Counted from the first letter of the stretch, positions 24,249-33,743 are shown. The stretch: 64,000 nucleotides of DNA from an uncultured Shimia sp. (GCA_937897325.1 CALCOY010000035.1:1-64000), one strand, 5' to 3'. Program-made: numbers and translations. The notes: a model not told the origin generated them from the sequence alone.

Positions 24249-25449
24249 CCGGGGCGTTCCGACTTGCGAGCATAATTGCCATGCGCTGTGCTATCTTGAG
24301 TTCCTGTTCAAGCTGCTCGGACCTGGCGAGCATGGGTATCTTTAGCACCATGATGCGGAAGGGCGTGGTCGAGACGAGCATGGCGTGGCTTGCATCGAAT
24401 TTGCGGAAGAACCATTCGAATTGTTCGATGAGCGGTGGTGTCTGGAGCTTGTGCAAATCGGTTGACGACATGATCGGCGCGTGCGCGAATTGCTCTTCGA
24501 AGCTGGTGTCGAAATCGCCGAGGCTGCTTTTGTCCAAGATCAGCGCGCCGGAGGTCAGAGCGCGGGTTTGCAGCGCCGTTAGAAATGTCGAGTGGTCGTG
24601 ACGGTTTGCATCTGCGAGGACGTCAAGGAGCAACCCGGCACTGTCTTCGCGCCGGGTGCGGCGGGCATGTGTGTGAACGAGTGCCAGAAGGCCCAAACTG
24701 AGGGTCACCGCCATCACCTGGATTGTCGTGCGGGTGTCGAGGTTGGCGAGTGCGGCGATGCAGAAGGCAGCGACGAGCAGACTTGCAGCAGAGGCGGCGA
24801 CGGAAGAGAGCAGGTCGGCCTGGCCGGTGCCGCTGCGTCGGAGGGTGAGGCCAAGCCAGCAAAGCACGAGGATCGCGATGCCGGAGGGACGCACGGGAAT
24901 GTCAAAGATCTCGGTGCGGAAATCGGCAAGTGCCAGCGGCAGGATGAGGATGAGAGACAGGGCAAGTCGGTCAATCGTCGTATTTTCGGCCGGTGAAAGA
25001 CTGCCGCGGTCGCGGCTTAGGATAAGGGCGCCAAGGGCGATGAACATCAATGTCTGGAACACCGCGAGTGAGATCAGGGCGGCCAGCGCATAATCGCGGC
25101 TGGCCAGTAGGCCAACGAAGGACAGGGTCAGTGCGCCTCCCGCGGCAAGAAGTTTCAGTATAGGAGGGGCATGGCGGCGCAAAAGTGCTTCGGCGACGAG
25201 CAGCGAGGCGAGGGGGACGAGGCTTGCAAAGACAAAGGTCAGGCGCCCGATCTCTTGCCAGCCGGTCATCCATTGCAGAAGGCGGGCCGCCATGATGGCC
25301 GCAACGATCTGGATCGCAAAAAGAAAGCGCCGCGTGACAGTGGGGCGGGGCTGTTCCAGGCGCAGAACCTGTCCGAACAGCGCAAGGCCGATCAGGCTTG
25401 TCAGGCTGACGACGGCGTCAGCGATCAGTTCTGGCGAGAGATCGGTCAT
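24241..25449 (-). CDS. polytopic membrane protein with C-terminal soluble domain (third gene of cluster)
   Basis: A 402-residue protein of no recognised family. About nine hydrophobic segments occur within residues 8-262, and the remaining 140 residues are soluble and cytoplasmic by the positive-inside pattern (HARRTRRED after the last span). The soluble part has FEWFFRKFDASHAMLVSTTP and a C-terminal coiled helix, and somewhat resembles a degenerate sensor/GAF-like domain. It overlaps the ThiF-like gene by 4 bases. It could be an exporter, a membrane anchor or a sensor for the pathway. Confidence 0.65.
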   Translation of the reverse strand: MTDLSPELIADAVVSLTSLIGLALFGQVLRLEQPRPTVTRRFLFAIQIVAAIMAARLLQWMTGWQEIGRLTFVFASLVPLASLLVAEALLRRHAPPILKLLAAGGALTLSFVGLLASRDYALAALISLAVFQTLMFIALGALILSRDRGSLSPAENTTIDRLALSLILILPLALADFRTEIFDIPVRPSGIAILVLCWLGLTLRRSGTGQADLLSSVAASAASLLVAAFCIAALANLDTRTTIQVMAVTLSLGLLALVHTHARRTRREDSAGLLLDVLADANRHDHSTFLTALQTRALTSGALILDKSSLGDFDTSFEEQFAHAPIMSSTDLHKLQTPPLIEQFEWFFRKFDASHAMLVSTTPFRIMVLKIPMLARSEQLEQELKIAQRMAIMLASRNAPDA

Positions 25450-26315
25450 GCCATCATGCGTCTCAGAAAATGCCGCATAACCGGGCGCAAAAGGGCCGCG
25501 GTAATGGCATTGCGCGGATGTTCGACCCGTGCGGTATAGGGGTTAAAAAACCACCCCCGGCAATCGGCGCCGGGTTTGCGGCCTAAAATGCCATTTGCGA
25601 CCTCGTAGGCCATAAGCATGCCGGTGGAAATCACCATAGGGGCAAAGGACATACGGCTACGTTTGCCGGCTGAGACCTCTCCGGCCAGTTCAAGATCGAT
25701 GTGGTTGCGGGACGAAGAGTGCAACAGAACGTGCAAGGCTTCACAGAGGAAGGCGTCATCCCGCTGCTGTTGGCTGACCGCATTCCAGCCGGTTCCGATC
25801 GTAGGATAGCCCAACCTTTCTTCGGGCGTGGGATCACCGGCCTGAGTGACGTAAATTGAAGGAAGTGGCGAAGCGTACGCGTCAATCACGGCACGATTCT
25901 GGGCGCGCGCGGTGCGGTAGAGCAGAAGGGAGGCGCCCAGATCATCTGTGCCATTTACAACGATGGCGCTGGAGCCAACCGCGTTCTCTACATGTTCGGT
26001 CCAATGATCGCGGTGGACGGTGATCTGCATCTCTGGGTTGATGGTCAGGCAGAGATCGCGGGTTGCCTCGGCCTTATGTTGGCCGATTGTGTCACGAAAG
26101 GCAAATGCTTGACGGTTCATGTTGGAGGTTTCGAATTCGTCGATATCGGCGAGGATCAGACGCCCGACTCCCATGCGGGCCAGAGCAAAGACACAGGCGC
26201 CGCCCATGCCACCGGTTCCGCAAACAAAGACCTGCGCGTCACGCAGACGGGCCTGTTCGTCTTCGGTGACAAAGCCGATATTGCGGGTCGTGAACTGCTC
26301 GTATGAAAAGGTCAA
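25446..26315 (-). CDS. ThiF/MoeB/HesA-family (E1-like) adenylyltransferase (second gene of cluster)
   Basis: A 289-residue protein with the E1-like Rossmann ATP site. CGTGGMGG (32-39) is the glycine loop, ADIDEFETSNMNRQ (56-69) gives the conserved Asp and the NxxRQ motif, and VVNGTDDLGASLL is the later NxxDxxxxR-like region in degenerate form. Such enzymes adenylate a carboxylate (C-terminus of a carrier protein, peptide or tRNA base). No CXXC zinc pair of MoeB/ThiF is visible, and the catalytic Cys is not evident, so it may form only an acyl-adenylate. No ubiquitin-like carrier gene is adjacent. Confidence 0.8.
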   Translation of the reverse strand: MTFSYEQFTTRNIGFVTEDEQARLRDAQVFVCGTGGMGGACVFALARMGVGRLILADIDEFETSNMNRQAFAFRDTIGQHKAEATRDLCLTINPEMQITVHRDHWTEHVENAVGSSAIVVNGTDDLGASLLLYRTARAQNRAVIDAYASPLPSIYVTQAGDPTPEERLGYPTIGTGWNAVSQQQRDDAFLCEALHVLLHSSSRNHIDLELAGEVSAGKRSRMSFAPMVISTGMLMAYEVANGILGRKPGADCRGWFFNPYTARVEHPRNAITAALLRPVMRHFLRRMMA

Positions 26316-27265
26316 AGTGAGTCCTTTCGTGGCCGCAGCGTGTCCCAGTGGCGACTGCTGTCGAACCAGTGGATGGTGGGGAGGATCAGACGTTGCAGCA
26401 TTAGGACACCAAGGGTCAGGCCCAGCCCTGCAAGAGACGCTTTGGGCACCGCGTTTCGCAGATATCCGCTGGCTGCGGCAAGATCGATCCGACCAAGCTG
26501 AAGCACGTCATCGCCCCGGTCATAGTCAAGCATCGTCTCGCAGAAGGTGTTATATTCGGGATCCCGATGCTTGGGCGCTTGGTCGAAAGTTTTTTTCAGG
26601 TCGTCCGAGCCACCGGTATAGGCATTGGTGATGACAAAGCGGTTTTCATCGAAGTCCGCATCCTCGCCCACGCCGAACACATGGCGATGGTCACGCATGA
26701 TCGTGCGAGCCAGAAGCAGGTGTTGTAGGGAGCGTTCTTTTGGGCGCTGCGGGGTGGGAAAAACGCCGCTGAAGGTTTCGCCAACCATGCCAACGATGGC
26801 GGGCACTTGTGTGACGTTCGACACCCAGAGCGGGCGCATCTGATTGCGAAAGAACAAAAGGATGCAGGTCAGGCCGTAAAGCACCCATGAAAACCCTTTT
26901 GATTGCTGGTCGGGGTCAACCATCACGAGGCCCAGATGCAGAATCTCCATCGGTTCGGTCATGGACGAAATGTCCATCAGCGCCAGCGCGTTGAAGGCGA
27001 CAGGCTGGCCGGTATCCTTGCGCCGGACGATTGTAACGATAGTCGCTTTCAGCCGTTCTGGATCGCCCGAGAAGACACCATAAGTCAGCGAACCGCGCGC
27101 GAGGGTCTTTGATGCGATTTCAATGAGATCTTGTGACAGGGTGGTCAGATCGTCCTGCGACATCCAGAGCCCCGGGCGTTCCACGATTCGCGTTTCGAAG
27201 TCCTTCCCGGTCGCGAGGGTCAGATTAAGGTTCGACTGGAACAATGCACGGAAAAAACCAGACAT
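26312..27265 (-). CDS. GNAT-like protein with C-terminal membrane segment (first gene of cluster)
   Basis: A 317-residue protein. The middle shows a GNAT-like strand-loop-helix: ILHLGLVMVDPDQQSKGFSW, in which DPDQQSKGFS occupies the acyl-CoA loop although the Gly pattern is imperfect. A hydrophobic stretch at about 280-300 (ASLAGLGLTLGVLMLQRLIL) suggests a C-terminal membrane anchor. It leads the operon, behind a 220-base intergenic region with two palindromes, and overlaps the ThiF-like gene by 4 bases. A catalytically divergent acyltransferase is the best guess. Confidence 0.6.
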   Translation of the reverse strand: MSGFFRALFQSNLNLTLATGKDFETRIVERPGLWMSQDDLTTLSQDLIEIASKTLARGSLTYGVFSGDPERLKATIVTIVRRKDTGQPVAFNALALMDISSMTEPMEILHLGLVMVDPDQQSKGFSWVLYGLTCILLFFRNQMRPLWVSNVTQVPAIVGMVGETFSGVFPTPQRPKERSLQHLLLARTIMRDHRHVFGVGEDADFDENRFVITNAYTGGSDDLKKTFDQAPKHRDPEYNTFCETMLDYDRGDDVLQLGRIDLAAASGYLRNAVPKASLAGLGLTLGVLMLQRLILPTIHWFDSSRHWDTLRPRKDSL

Positions 27266-27342
27266 GAATGAACCCCTCCACGCTTCATCTGACGGCGAGG
27301 CGCCCCAGTCGCAAGGGAGCGCAATGACTTAGGGCGTTGCCC

Positions 27343-27415
27343 GATCGCGCGATTCTAGTGCCGAATTGATGTCAAAATAAGGTTGTTGGAGCATATTTAT
27401 CGATCGCGCGCGATC
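27343..27415 (-). promoter_or_regulatory. two related palindromes upstream of the five-gene cluster
   Basis: ATCGCGCGAT (27344-27353) and GATCGCGCGCGATC (27402-27415) are perfect palindromes sharing the core ATCGCGCG, 60 bases apart, in the only sizeable gap upstream of the cluster. GATAAAT follows the outer palindrome on the minus strand and could be part of a -10 element. They may be operators for a dimeric regulator; the outer one might instead belong to the end of the preceding gene. Confidence 0.45.
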
Positions 27416-27485
27416 TTGGGTCTTCTGCACAACAATTGCGCGTTGCCTTGTTTGGTGATCTTCGAATTGGGACCCGGAACCCGAT

Positions 27486-27959
27486 CTATGGCTGAGCGGG
27501 CAGCAGCTTTTCAAAGAAGACCTGCGCGTATGGGTCATCATTGAATGGTGCGATCTCGGTCCAATTCCACTTTCGGTACATCGCGATGGCTGCGGGCAGG
27601 GCGGTGTTTGTGTCCAGCCGCAGGCATCTGATCCCAATCGTGCGGGCATCCGCTTCAGTGGCCTCCATCAGCTTTCGGGCGATGCCAAGACCGCGCGTAT
27701 CGGGATCTACCCAAAGTCGCTTGATCTCGGCATAATCCGTCCCGCCCTTGAGGCCAACGCAACCGACTGGCCGTCCGTCATGCGTGGCGACGAAAAACCG
27801 ACCCCTTGGTGGGCGCATGTCATCGGCATTCGGATCATTGGAAAGGTTCACGTCAAAGCCAGTTTCCAGGATAGCAGCCAATTCCGCGTAGTAACGTTCA
27901 AGACAGGCAATGGCCGCAGGATCGAGGGGATCGACCCGTGCCACGGTCAGGGATGTCAT
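27486..27959 (-). CDS. GNAT family N-acetyltransferase
   Basis: A 157-residue single-domain acetyltransferase. VGCVGLKGG is the central strand, EIKRLWVDPDTRGLGIARKL carries the RGLGIA acetyl-CoA loop, and DTNTALPAAIAMYRKWNW is the late helix. Its size and layout match small GNATs acting on amino acids, antibiotics or polyamines; the substrate cannot be told. The start overlaps the stop of the DUF2059 gene (ATGA), forming a two-gene operon. Confidence 0.85.
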   Translation of the reverse strand: MTSLTVARVDPLDPAAIACLERYYAELAAILETGFDVNLSNDPNADDMRPPRGRFFVATHDGRPVGCVGLKGGTDYAEIKRLWVDPDTRGLGIARKLMEATEADARTIGIRCLRLDTNTALPAAIAMYRKWNWTEIAPFNDDPYAQVFFEKLLPAQP

Positions 27960-28480
27960 CTGAGCGCATCCCTGATCTTATCCATGACGCTTTGGTCCAT
28001 ACCCATGCTTTCCCCTTCGGCTTCGAGCCGTTCCATGACGCGCGCATTTACCTCGACCCCGGTTTCCATTCCGGCGATCTGGCCGATTTCGGTGCTGGCC
28101 TGAATGATCGTCGGTGTTTTGCCGATCAGCGCCTGACCGCTTTCGCTTTTGTAAAAGGCTGCAAGATCCGAGAGTTCTTGCGGTGAAAAGATGTCGACAT
28201 AAAGCTGCGCGGTCCGGGCCTGCATTTTTTCGACGAAAAGCTCCAGAAACTCGTCAAAGAAGATGTCGAAGAAAACGTCTATGTCGGACAATTTGATGCC
28301 CTTTTTGCGCAGATCGTTTTCGATCGCGGATTTCATGATAGGCGCTTGGGCCTTGATCGCGCTGTCAAACACTTCGACGCTTGCCACTTGACTGGCGATG
28401 TAATCGGCGTCGGTTTTGGGATCTGCGGCGAGCGGCAGAGCCCCGAGGCTTAGTAAGATGCCGACGATCATGTGTTTCAT
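27956..28480 (-). CDS. DUF2059 domain-containing secreted protein
   Basis: A 174-residue protein from ATG 28480, which has AGGAAG upstream; ATG 28498 lacks one. Residues 1-18 form a signal peptide (GILLSLGALPLAA). The mature part is helical with VDIFSPQELSDLAAFYKSES and SGQALIGKTPTI, the DUF2059 signature. Proteins of this family are periplasmic with unknown role. It is cotranscribed with the following GNAT gene. Confidence 0.8.
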   Translation of the reverse strand: MKHMIVGILLSLGALPLAADPKTDADYIASQVASVEVFDSAIKAQAPIMKSAIENDLRKKGIKLSDIDVFFDIFFDEFLELFVEKMQARTAQLYVDIFSPQELSDLAAFYKSESGQALIGKTPTIIQASTEIGQIAGMETGVEVNARVMERLEAEGESMGMDQSVMDKIRDALR

Positions 28481-28612
28481 GGGCAGGCTTCCTTTCAAAG
28501 GTCATCCACCATGAAAGCGGGGCGCGGCGGCGGGTGCAAGGGGATTGTCTTGAACGGCTTGGGAGGCGCATTTGACTGGACATGGCAGGCGCGCTGAAGT
28601 CTATCAGCCTTC

Positions 28613-29227
28613 GTGACACGAGACTGCTTTCCCATTGCCCGACCGGGCCAAAGCATTGGTTTGCTGGGCGGATCTTTTGATCCGGCGCATGCGGGGCATG
28701 TGCACATCACGCGCGAGGCGCTGAAGCGGTTCGGGTTGGACCGGGTCTGGTGGCTTGTCTCGCCCGGCAATCCGCTGAAGGCGCAGGGGCCTGCACCGCT
28801 GGCTCAGCGTATGGCGTATGCGCGTGATCTGATGCGGCATCCTCACGTGGACGTGACGGACATCGAGACCCATCTGGGCACACGATATACGGCGCAGACG
28901 ATTGCAGCGCTGCGCGCGCGCTATCCGGGCGTGCGCTTTGTCTGGCTGATGGGGGCGGATAATCTTGCGCAGATCCATCACTGGCAGAACTGGCGCTGGA
29001 TCATGGACACGGTTCCGGTTGGGGTCCTGGCACGTCCAGGTGACAGAATCTCCGCGCGGATGTCGCCTGCGGCAAGGCTTTATCGGCGCGACCGGATCGC
29101 GGGCCGGTCTTCACACCTTTTGGGCGGGTCGTCGGCGCCAGCCTGGTGTTTCGTCAATGTTCCAATGGTTAACCATTCTTCGACTGCGATCCGAGCGGCA
29201 GGCCGGTGGCAAAGCGCAGAAAAGTGA
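28613..29227 (+). CDS. nadD: nicotinate-nucleotide adenylyltransferase
   Basis: A 204-residue cytoplasmic enzyme that adenylates nicotinate mononucleotide in NAD synthesis. [17 protein letters not shown] (16-32) holds the nucleotidyltransferase HxGH motif (His26/His29), [11 protein letters not shown] binds the base and phosphates, and SSTAIR near the C-terminus is the ISSTxIR motif. Length and order are standard. In many Rhodobacterales nadD adjoins rsfS/rlmH or a D,D-carboxypeptidase; here only the latter follows. Confidence 0.93.
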   Translation: MTRDCFPIARPGQSIGLLGGSFDPAHAGHVHITREALKRFGLDRVWWLVSPGNPLKAQGPAPLAQRMAYARDLMRHPHVDVTDIETHLGTRYTAQTIAALRARYPGVRFVWLMGADNLAQIHHWQNWRWIMDTVPVGVLARPGDRISARMSPAARLYRRDRIAGRSSHLLGGSSAPAWCFVNVPMVNHSSTAIRAAGRWQSAEK

Positions 29228-29265
29228 TGGAAATCAGCTTGTTTGCTGCAATCTGCTGAGGTTAG

Positions 29266-30765
29266 ATGCAGCGCATGGTGAGGGCATATTCGAGACGCTC
29301 ATTTATTGGTTTGGCATTGAGCTCGGCGGCTGGGGCAGCCATGGCAGCGGGTCTGCCCGTTTCCTTGCGTCCAGAACTTCGCCCTACCGATTTCCACAAG
29401 CGTGCCGTTGCCGGTGCCGAGGCGCTGATCGCGCGGTCAGGCCTAACGGGGAAGGTCTGTTTTGCCGTCGCGGATGTGAAAACCGGGCTGCGCCTAGAAG
29501 GTGGTCAGGCGCACCAAGGTATGCCGCCTGCAAGTGTCACGAAGGCGATTACAGCGCTTTATGCGCTGGACGCATTGGGCGCCGAGCATCGCTTTGAAAC
29601 GACGCTGGTTGCGACGGGGCCCGTCGAGAACGGCGTTTTGGAAGGCGATCTGATCCTGGCGGGCGGGGGTGATCCCACGCTTGACACGGACGGGCTGGCG
29701 GAAATGGCCCAGCAGATGAAGGCGGCTGGTATCCTGGAGGTGCGCGGCGCCTTCAAGGTCGCGGACGGGCCGGCGCCCAATTTGCCGACGATCGATCCAG
29801 ATCAACCGGATCACGTAGGCTACAGCCCGGCTGTGGCCGGGATCGCGCTGAACTTCAACCGGGTGCATTTTGGCTGGGCGCGGAGCGGGCAAAGCTACGA
29901 TGTGGCGATGGATGCGCGGTCCAGCCGGTATCAGCCGCGCGTGGCCATGGCGACGATGCGGGTCGAGGACCGGAGCCTGCCTGTCTACACCTATGCGGAT
30001 CGCGATGGGCGTGACGAATGGAGCGTGGCGCGGCGTGCCCTGGGCAAAGGTGGGGCGCGTTGGCTGCCCGTTCGCAAACCTGGCCTTTACGCCGGCGATG
30101 TTTTCCGCACGCTCGCCCGCTCAAACGGCATTGTGCTATCGGCGCCCGAACTGATCCGAACCGCGACGGACGGCGACGTGATCGTGCGATATCAAAGTGA
30201 CGATCTGCTCAGTATCCTCCGCGGAATGCTGAAGTATTCGACGAACATCACGGCCGAAATGGTAGGGCTTGCGGCAAGTTACACGCGTGCCAAGGGCGTC
30301 ACTTCTCTGGCTGGATCGGCGGCTCTGATGAATGAATGGGCCCGGCGCGAATTGGCCACAGACAAGATGCGCTTGGTCGATCATTCGGGCCTTGGATCGG
30401 GCAGCCGGATGACAGCGGATGCGATGGTGACAGCCTTGGTCAAGGTGCACAGGACAGGCGTTCTGCAACCGATCTTGAAGCCGGTGCGGATGCGTGATGC
30501 CAAGGGACGCCCCCAAGCGGATCATCCGATCAAGGTTCTGGCCAAGACTGGAACGCTGAATTTCGTGTCCGGACTGGCCGGATATCTGACGGCGGAGGAC
30601 GGGACCGAGATGGCATTTGCCATCTTCGCGGCGGATCAGGATATCCGCGCTGGCATAACCCGTGCCAACCGCGACCGCCCCGAAGGAGCACGTACCTGGA
30701 ACCGCCGCGCCAAGACATTGCAGCAGAAACTGATAGAACGCTGGGGCACGCTGTACGGAACATGA
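29266..30765 (+). CDS. dacB: D-alanyl-D-alanine carboxypeptidase/endopeptidase, PBP4 class (DacB-like)
   Basis: A 499-residue S13-family penicillin-binding protein that trims or cleaves peptidoglycan cross-links in the periplasm. Active-site motifs are Ser90-Val-Thr-Lys93, Ser325-Thr-Asn327 and Lys427-Thr-Gly. The N-terminus YSRRSFIGLALSSAAGAAMA is a twin-arginine-type signal, unusual since Sec export is more common for this class. ATG 29266 or 29278 are both possible starts. It lies 38 bases after nadD and may be cotranscribed. Confidence 0.9.
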   Translation: MQRMVRAYSRRSFIGLALSSAAGAAMAAGLPVSLRPELRPTDFHKRAVAGAEALIARSGLTGKVCFAVADVKTGLRLEGGQAHQGMPPASVTKAITALYALDALGAEHRFETTLVATGPVENGVLEGDLILAGGGDPTLDTDGLAEMAQQMKAAGILEVRGAFKVADGPAPNLPTIDPDQPDHVGYSPAVAGIALNFNRVHFGWARSGQSYDVAMDARSSRYQPRVAMATMRVEDRSLPVYTYADRDGRDEWSVARRALGKGGARWLPVRKPGLYAGDVFRTLARSNGIVLSAPELIRTATDGDVIVRYQSDDLLSILRGMLKYSTNITAEMVGLAASYTRAKGVTSLAGSAALMNEWARRELATDKMRLVDHSGLGSGSRMTADAMVTALVKVHRTGVLQPILKPVRMRDAKGRPQADHPIKVLAKTGTLNFVSGLAGYLTAEDGTEMAFAIFAADQDIRAGITRANRDRPEGARTWNRRAKTLQQKLIERWGTLYGT

Positions 30766-30836
30766 AGCGCGCTTGGCTTTGGCGGGCCGCCTTGAGTGAT
30801 CATGTCGACCCGCCGGGTTTTCAAGGTGTCGGTGGA

Positions 30837-31136
30837 TCAGATCTGAACTTTGCCGCAGACAAAGTCGTGTTCCATGGGGCTTGCCAACAACGCGTTGCGC
30901 TTTTCATGCATTTGTTTGTGGACCTCGGTGCCTTCGATGGCGACCCAATCATCGCGGTTCTCCCAAACCGTCACATGCATGAAAGTGCCTTCGGTCTTTT
31001 CATCCTCAATGACGTTGGAATGGGTAAGGCCTTTTTGATTTGCAGACGCCTCGTATGTCTTCATGATTTCGATGAAAGTGTCACGATTTTCGGGTTGGAC
31101 AACGAATTTTCCGATATGCATGAATGTCTCGGACAT
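30837..31136 (-). CDS. antibiotic biosynthesis monooxygenase (ABM) domain protein
   Basis: A 99-residue single-domain protein from ATG 31136, one ferredoxin-like ABM repeat. KFVVQPENRDTFIEIMKTYE, HSNVIEDEKTEGTFMHVTVW and MHEKRNALLASP match small quinol-monooxygenase (YgiN)-like proteins. Its role is unknown; members act on quinols or aromatic intermediates, or are non-catalytic. It is monocistronic, convergent to the dacB gene. Confidence 0.8.
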   Translation of the reverse strand: MSETFMHIGKFVVQPENRDTFIEIMKTYEASANQKGLTHSNVIEDEKTEGTFMHVTVWENRDDWVAIEGTEVHKQMHEKRNALLASPMEHDFVCGKVQI

Positions 31137-31508
31137 GGTTTTCCCTTTCTCTGGGTCCTTTGTGTGGGCCATTTTTCTGGCAATCTGCTGCATGGGCGCC
31201 GGGTTGTGCGGGTGCCTTAATCGGCCCCTTTCAGCAGACACGCGAATGGATTTGCCGACCCTGACATTGTCGCTGGGTGTCGACATTTTTCTTGCGCTCA
31301 GGACATTGCCCGACCGCCTTTATCAATGGATCATTGAACCCCGCCGGATCCATTCGGACGTCACTTTCAAGCCGGTTCGTGGCCTGTTGAGCGGCTCGCG
31401 CTCGCAGGTCAGGCCGACCATGATCACCCGATCCCGATATAGGCGTGCTCGGATGATTTCCAATACGGATGAGGCACAGTTTAATGCGTCAGAGGACGGC
31501 GTTTGGAA
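31137..31508. other. intergenic stretch with no supported gene
   Basis: This lies between the ABM gene and the TerB-like gene, both on the minus strand. A plus-strand frame from about 31246 to 31512 has no binding site or recognisable product and overlaps the TerB stop, so I leave it out. The stretch presumably carries the ABM promoter. Confidence 0.4.
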
Positions 31509-31934
31509 CTAGATCCGCAGATGGCGTGCACGGGCGCCGCGCTCGATAGCGGCAGCGTGGAGGCGGTCGATATTGAGCTCGTACCGCATTTCTTCAAGAA
31601 GGCGGAGTTCGGATTCTTCCAGCGTGCCATCGGCTGCGGCCACATCGCAGGCAAGGGCGTAGGCCGTTTCAGACAGACGGTCGGGCAGGGCTTCGCGGAC
31701 AAGACCAAAGAGCGCATCGAGCCCGTCCTCTTGTTCGAAAAGGTCGAAGACGGTTTGCGAGATCGTGGTTAGGCGGTCGACATCGTAGCCCGCGAAAACA
31801 GGCAGGTTGTTGACAGCAGAGTTGATTTTGACCAGCTCGGCGGTGCGGATGTTTTCGTCGGATGCGGACACGGCTATCATCACGGCCACAAGCGCGTCCT
31901 GCGCTGTCATTGCGGGAGAGGTGTCTTCGGCCAT
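31509..31934 (-). CDS. TerB-like (tellurite resistance TerB fold) protein
   Basis: A 141-residue all-helical acidic protein. ALVAVMIAVSASDENIRTAE and ACDVAAADGTLEESELRLLE are the paired TerB/DjlA-like repeats with Asp/Glu-rich metal-binding loops (SASDENI, AAADGTLEESE). No other ter gene is near, so a tellurite function is not implied; orphan TerB proteins in this order are common and uncharacterised. Confidence 0.8.
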   Translation of the reverse strand: MAEDTSPAMTAQDALVAVMIAVSASDENIRTAELVKINSAVNNLPVFAGYDVDRLTTISQTVFDLFEQEDGLDALFGLVREALPDRLSETAYALACDVAAADGTLEESELRLLEEMRYELNIDRLHAAAIERGARARHLRI

Positions 31935-32052
31935 GTTGCTGTCCTTCGTTGCGTTGGCTGTCCGCTAATTATTGACCCGGGCAGGCTTGGACAATAGTTA
32001 GCCGCTGGATTGCGCGCATAGGGCGCGCTTTCATCAGACAGGACCGAATTTC

Positions 32053-33633
32053 ATGGGCGATATGCGCGACGCGGCGATGACAAGCAAGGCTTGGCCTTTC
32101 CAAGAGGCGCGCCGCCTGCTCAAACGTTATGAAAAGGCGCCGCCCGAGAAGGGATATGTGCTGTTCCAGACGGGCTATGGTCCAAGTGGTTTGCCGCATA
32201 TCGGCACGTTTGGAGAGGTGGCACGCACGACGATGGTGCGCCGGGCGTTCGAGGTGCTGTCGGATATCCCGACAAAGCTGGTCTGTTTTTCCGACGATTT
32301 GGATGGGATGCGCAAAGTGCCGGGTAACGTTCCGAACCCGGAGGCTTTGGAAGAGCATCTGCAAAAGCCGTTGACGAGCGTGCCCGATCCGTTTGGGACG
32401 CATGAAAGCTTTGGGGATCACAACAACGCGATGTTGAGGCGTTTTCTGGACACGTTCGGATTTGACTACGAGTTTATCTCGGCACGCGATTTCTATCGAT
32501 CGGGACGGTTCGACGAGATCCTGCTGCGCTGTGCGGCGAGATACGATGATTTGATGAAGATCATGCTGAGATCCTTGCGAGAAGAGCGGCAACAGACCTA
32601 CTCGATTTTTCTGCCGATCCACCCTGAGACAGGGCGGGTGATGTATGTGCCGATGAAGCATGTGGATGCCAAAGAGGGTACGGTCACGTTTGACGACCCA
32701 GATGGCGGTGAGATGACGATGCCGGTGACAGGCGGGCACGTGAAGCTGCAATGGAAGCCGGATTTCGGGGCACGGTGGGCGGCGCTTGGCTGCGATTTCG
32801 AGATGTATGGCAAAGAGCACGCGACCAACGAGAAGATCTATGACGCGATCTGCCGGACATTGGGTGGGCGTCCGCCCGAGCATTTCAGCTTTGAGCTGTT
32901 TCTGGACGATCAAGGGCAGAAGATCTCAAAATCATCTGGCAACGGAGTGAGCATTGACGAATGGCTGACCTATGCCTCGACCGAGAGCCTATCTTACTTC
33001 ATGTATCAGAAGCCGAAGACGGCCAAGCGGTTGTTCTTCGACGTGATCCCGAAGGCGGTGGATGAGTATCATCAGCAGTTGCGGGCGTATCATGCGGCCA
33101 ATGATCCGGCCAAGCGGTTGAACAATCCTGTCTGGCATATTCATGGTGGCGACGTTCCCCAAAGCACGATGATCGTATCTTTCGCGATGATGCTGAACCT
33201 GGCAAGCGTGTCGGGTGCCGAGGACAAGGACACGCTTTGGGGCTTCATGCAACGTTACGCGCCGGAGGCTTCGTCAGGGAGCCATCCAGATTTGGATGCT
33301 GCGGCGGGTTTTGCAGTGCGCTATTACAATGACTTTGTGAAACCGACGAAGGTGTATCGGGTGCCGACCCCTGTGGAACGGGAAGCCCTGGAGGCGCTGC
33401 GAGCAGAGCTTGTGGTCTATAACGGACCTATGGATGACGAGGCGCTGCAATCGGTCGTCTATGCCGTCGGACGGGATCGGTTTGACCCGCTGCGCGGCTG
33501 GTTCACGGCGCTTTATGAAGTGTTGCTGGGGGCATCGCAGGGTCCGCGCTTTGGTGGTTTCATCGCACTTTACGGCGCTGATGAAACGGTAGCGTTGATA
33601 GACGCGGCCCTTGCCGGCCAACTGGCAGCCTGA
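32053..33633 (+). CDS. lysS: lysyl-tRNA synthetase, class I
   Basis: A 526-residue class I (archaeal-type) LysRS, the form used by many alphaproteobacteria in place of class II. Catalytic motifs are GLPHIG (46-51, HIGH) and KISKS (290-294, KMSKS variant). [18 protein letters not shown] is a characteristic early segment, and the C-terminal helical domain binds the anticodon. AGGA lies upstream of ATG 32053. A hairpin follows the stop. Confidence 0.93.
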   Translation: MGDMRDAAMTSKAWPFQEARRLLKRYEKAPPEKGYVLFQTGYGPSGLPHIGTFGEVARTTMVRRAFEVLSDIPTKLVCFSDDLDGMRKVPGNVPNPEALEEHLQKPLTSVPDPFGTHESFGDHNNAMLRRFLDTFGFDYEFISARDFYRSGRFDEILLRCAARYDDLMKIMLRSLREERQQTYSIFLPIHPETGRVMYVPMKHVDAKEGTVTFDDPDGGEMTMPVTGGHVKLQWKPDFGARWAALGCDFEMYGKEHATNEKIYDAICRTLGGRPPEHFSFELFLDDQGQKISKSSGNGVSIDEWLTYASTESLSYFMYQKPKTAKRLFFDVIPKAVDEYHQQLRAYHAANDPAKRLNNPVWHIHGGDVPQSTMIVSFAMMLNLASVSGAEDKDTLWGFMQRYAPEASSGSHPDLDAAAGFAVRYYNDFVKPTKVYRVPTPVEREALEALRAELVVYNGPMDDEALQSVVYAVGRDRFDPLRGWFTALYEVLLGASQGPRFGGFIALYGADETVALIDAALAGQLAA

Positions 33634-33650
33634 CACGGCTTGCGGACGCT

Positions 33651-33669
33651 CTTTGCACTTTGTGCAAAG
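33651..33669 (+). terminator. hairpin downstream of lysS
   Basis: CTTTGCAC-TTT-GTGCAAAG is a perfect 8-bp stem with a 3-base loop, 18 bases past the lysS stop. There is no T-run after it, so it is either a weak terminator or an operator-like dyad for the following DUF4864 gene. Confidence 0.4.
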
Positions 33670-33743
33670 ACACCCCGCCCACCGTCCCGTTTGCCCCGCC
33701 CCGCCTTTGATCTATCTCTTTCTGATAAGCGGGGAGATTTGAC

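Noticed and set aside
31246-31512. Plus-strand open frame between the ABM and TerB genes
   Set aside because: No ribosome binding site, Arg-rich low-complexity translation, overlaps the TerB stop; no family recognised.
31509-31934. Tellurite resistance operon
   Set aside because: A lone TerB-fold gene without terA/C/D/E/Z neighbours does not indicate tellurite resistance.
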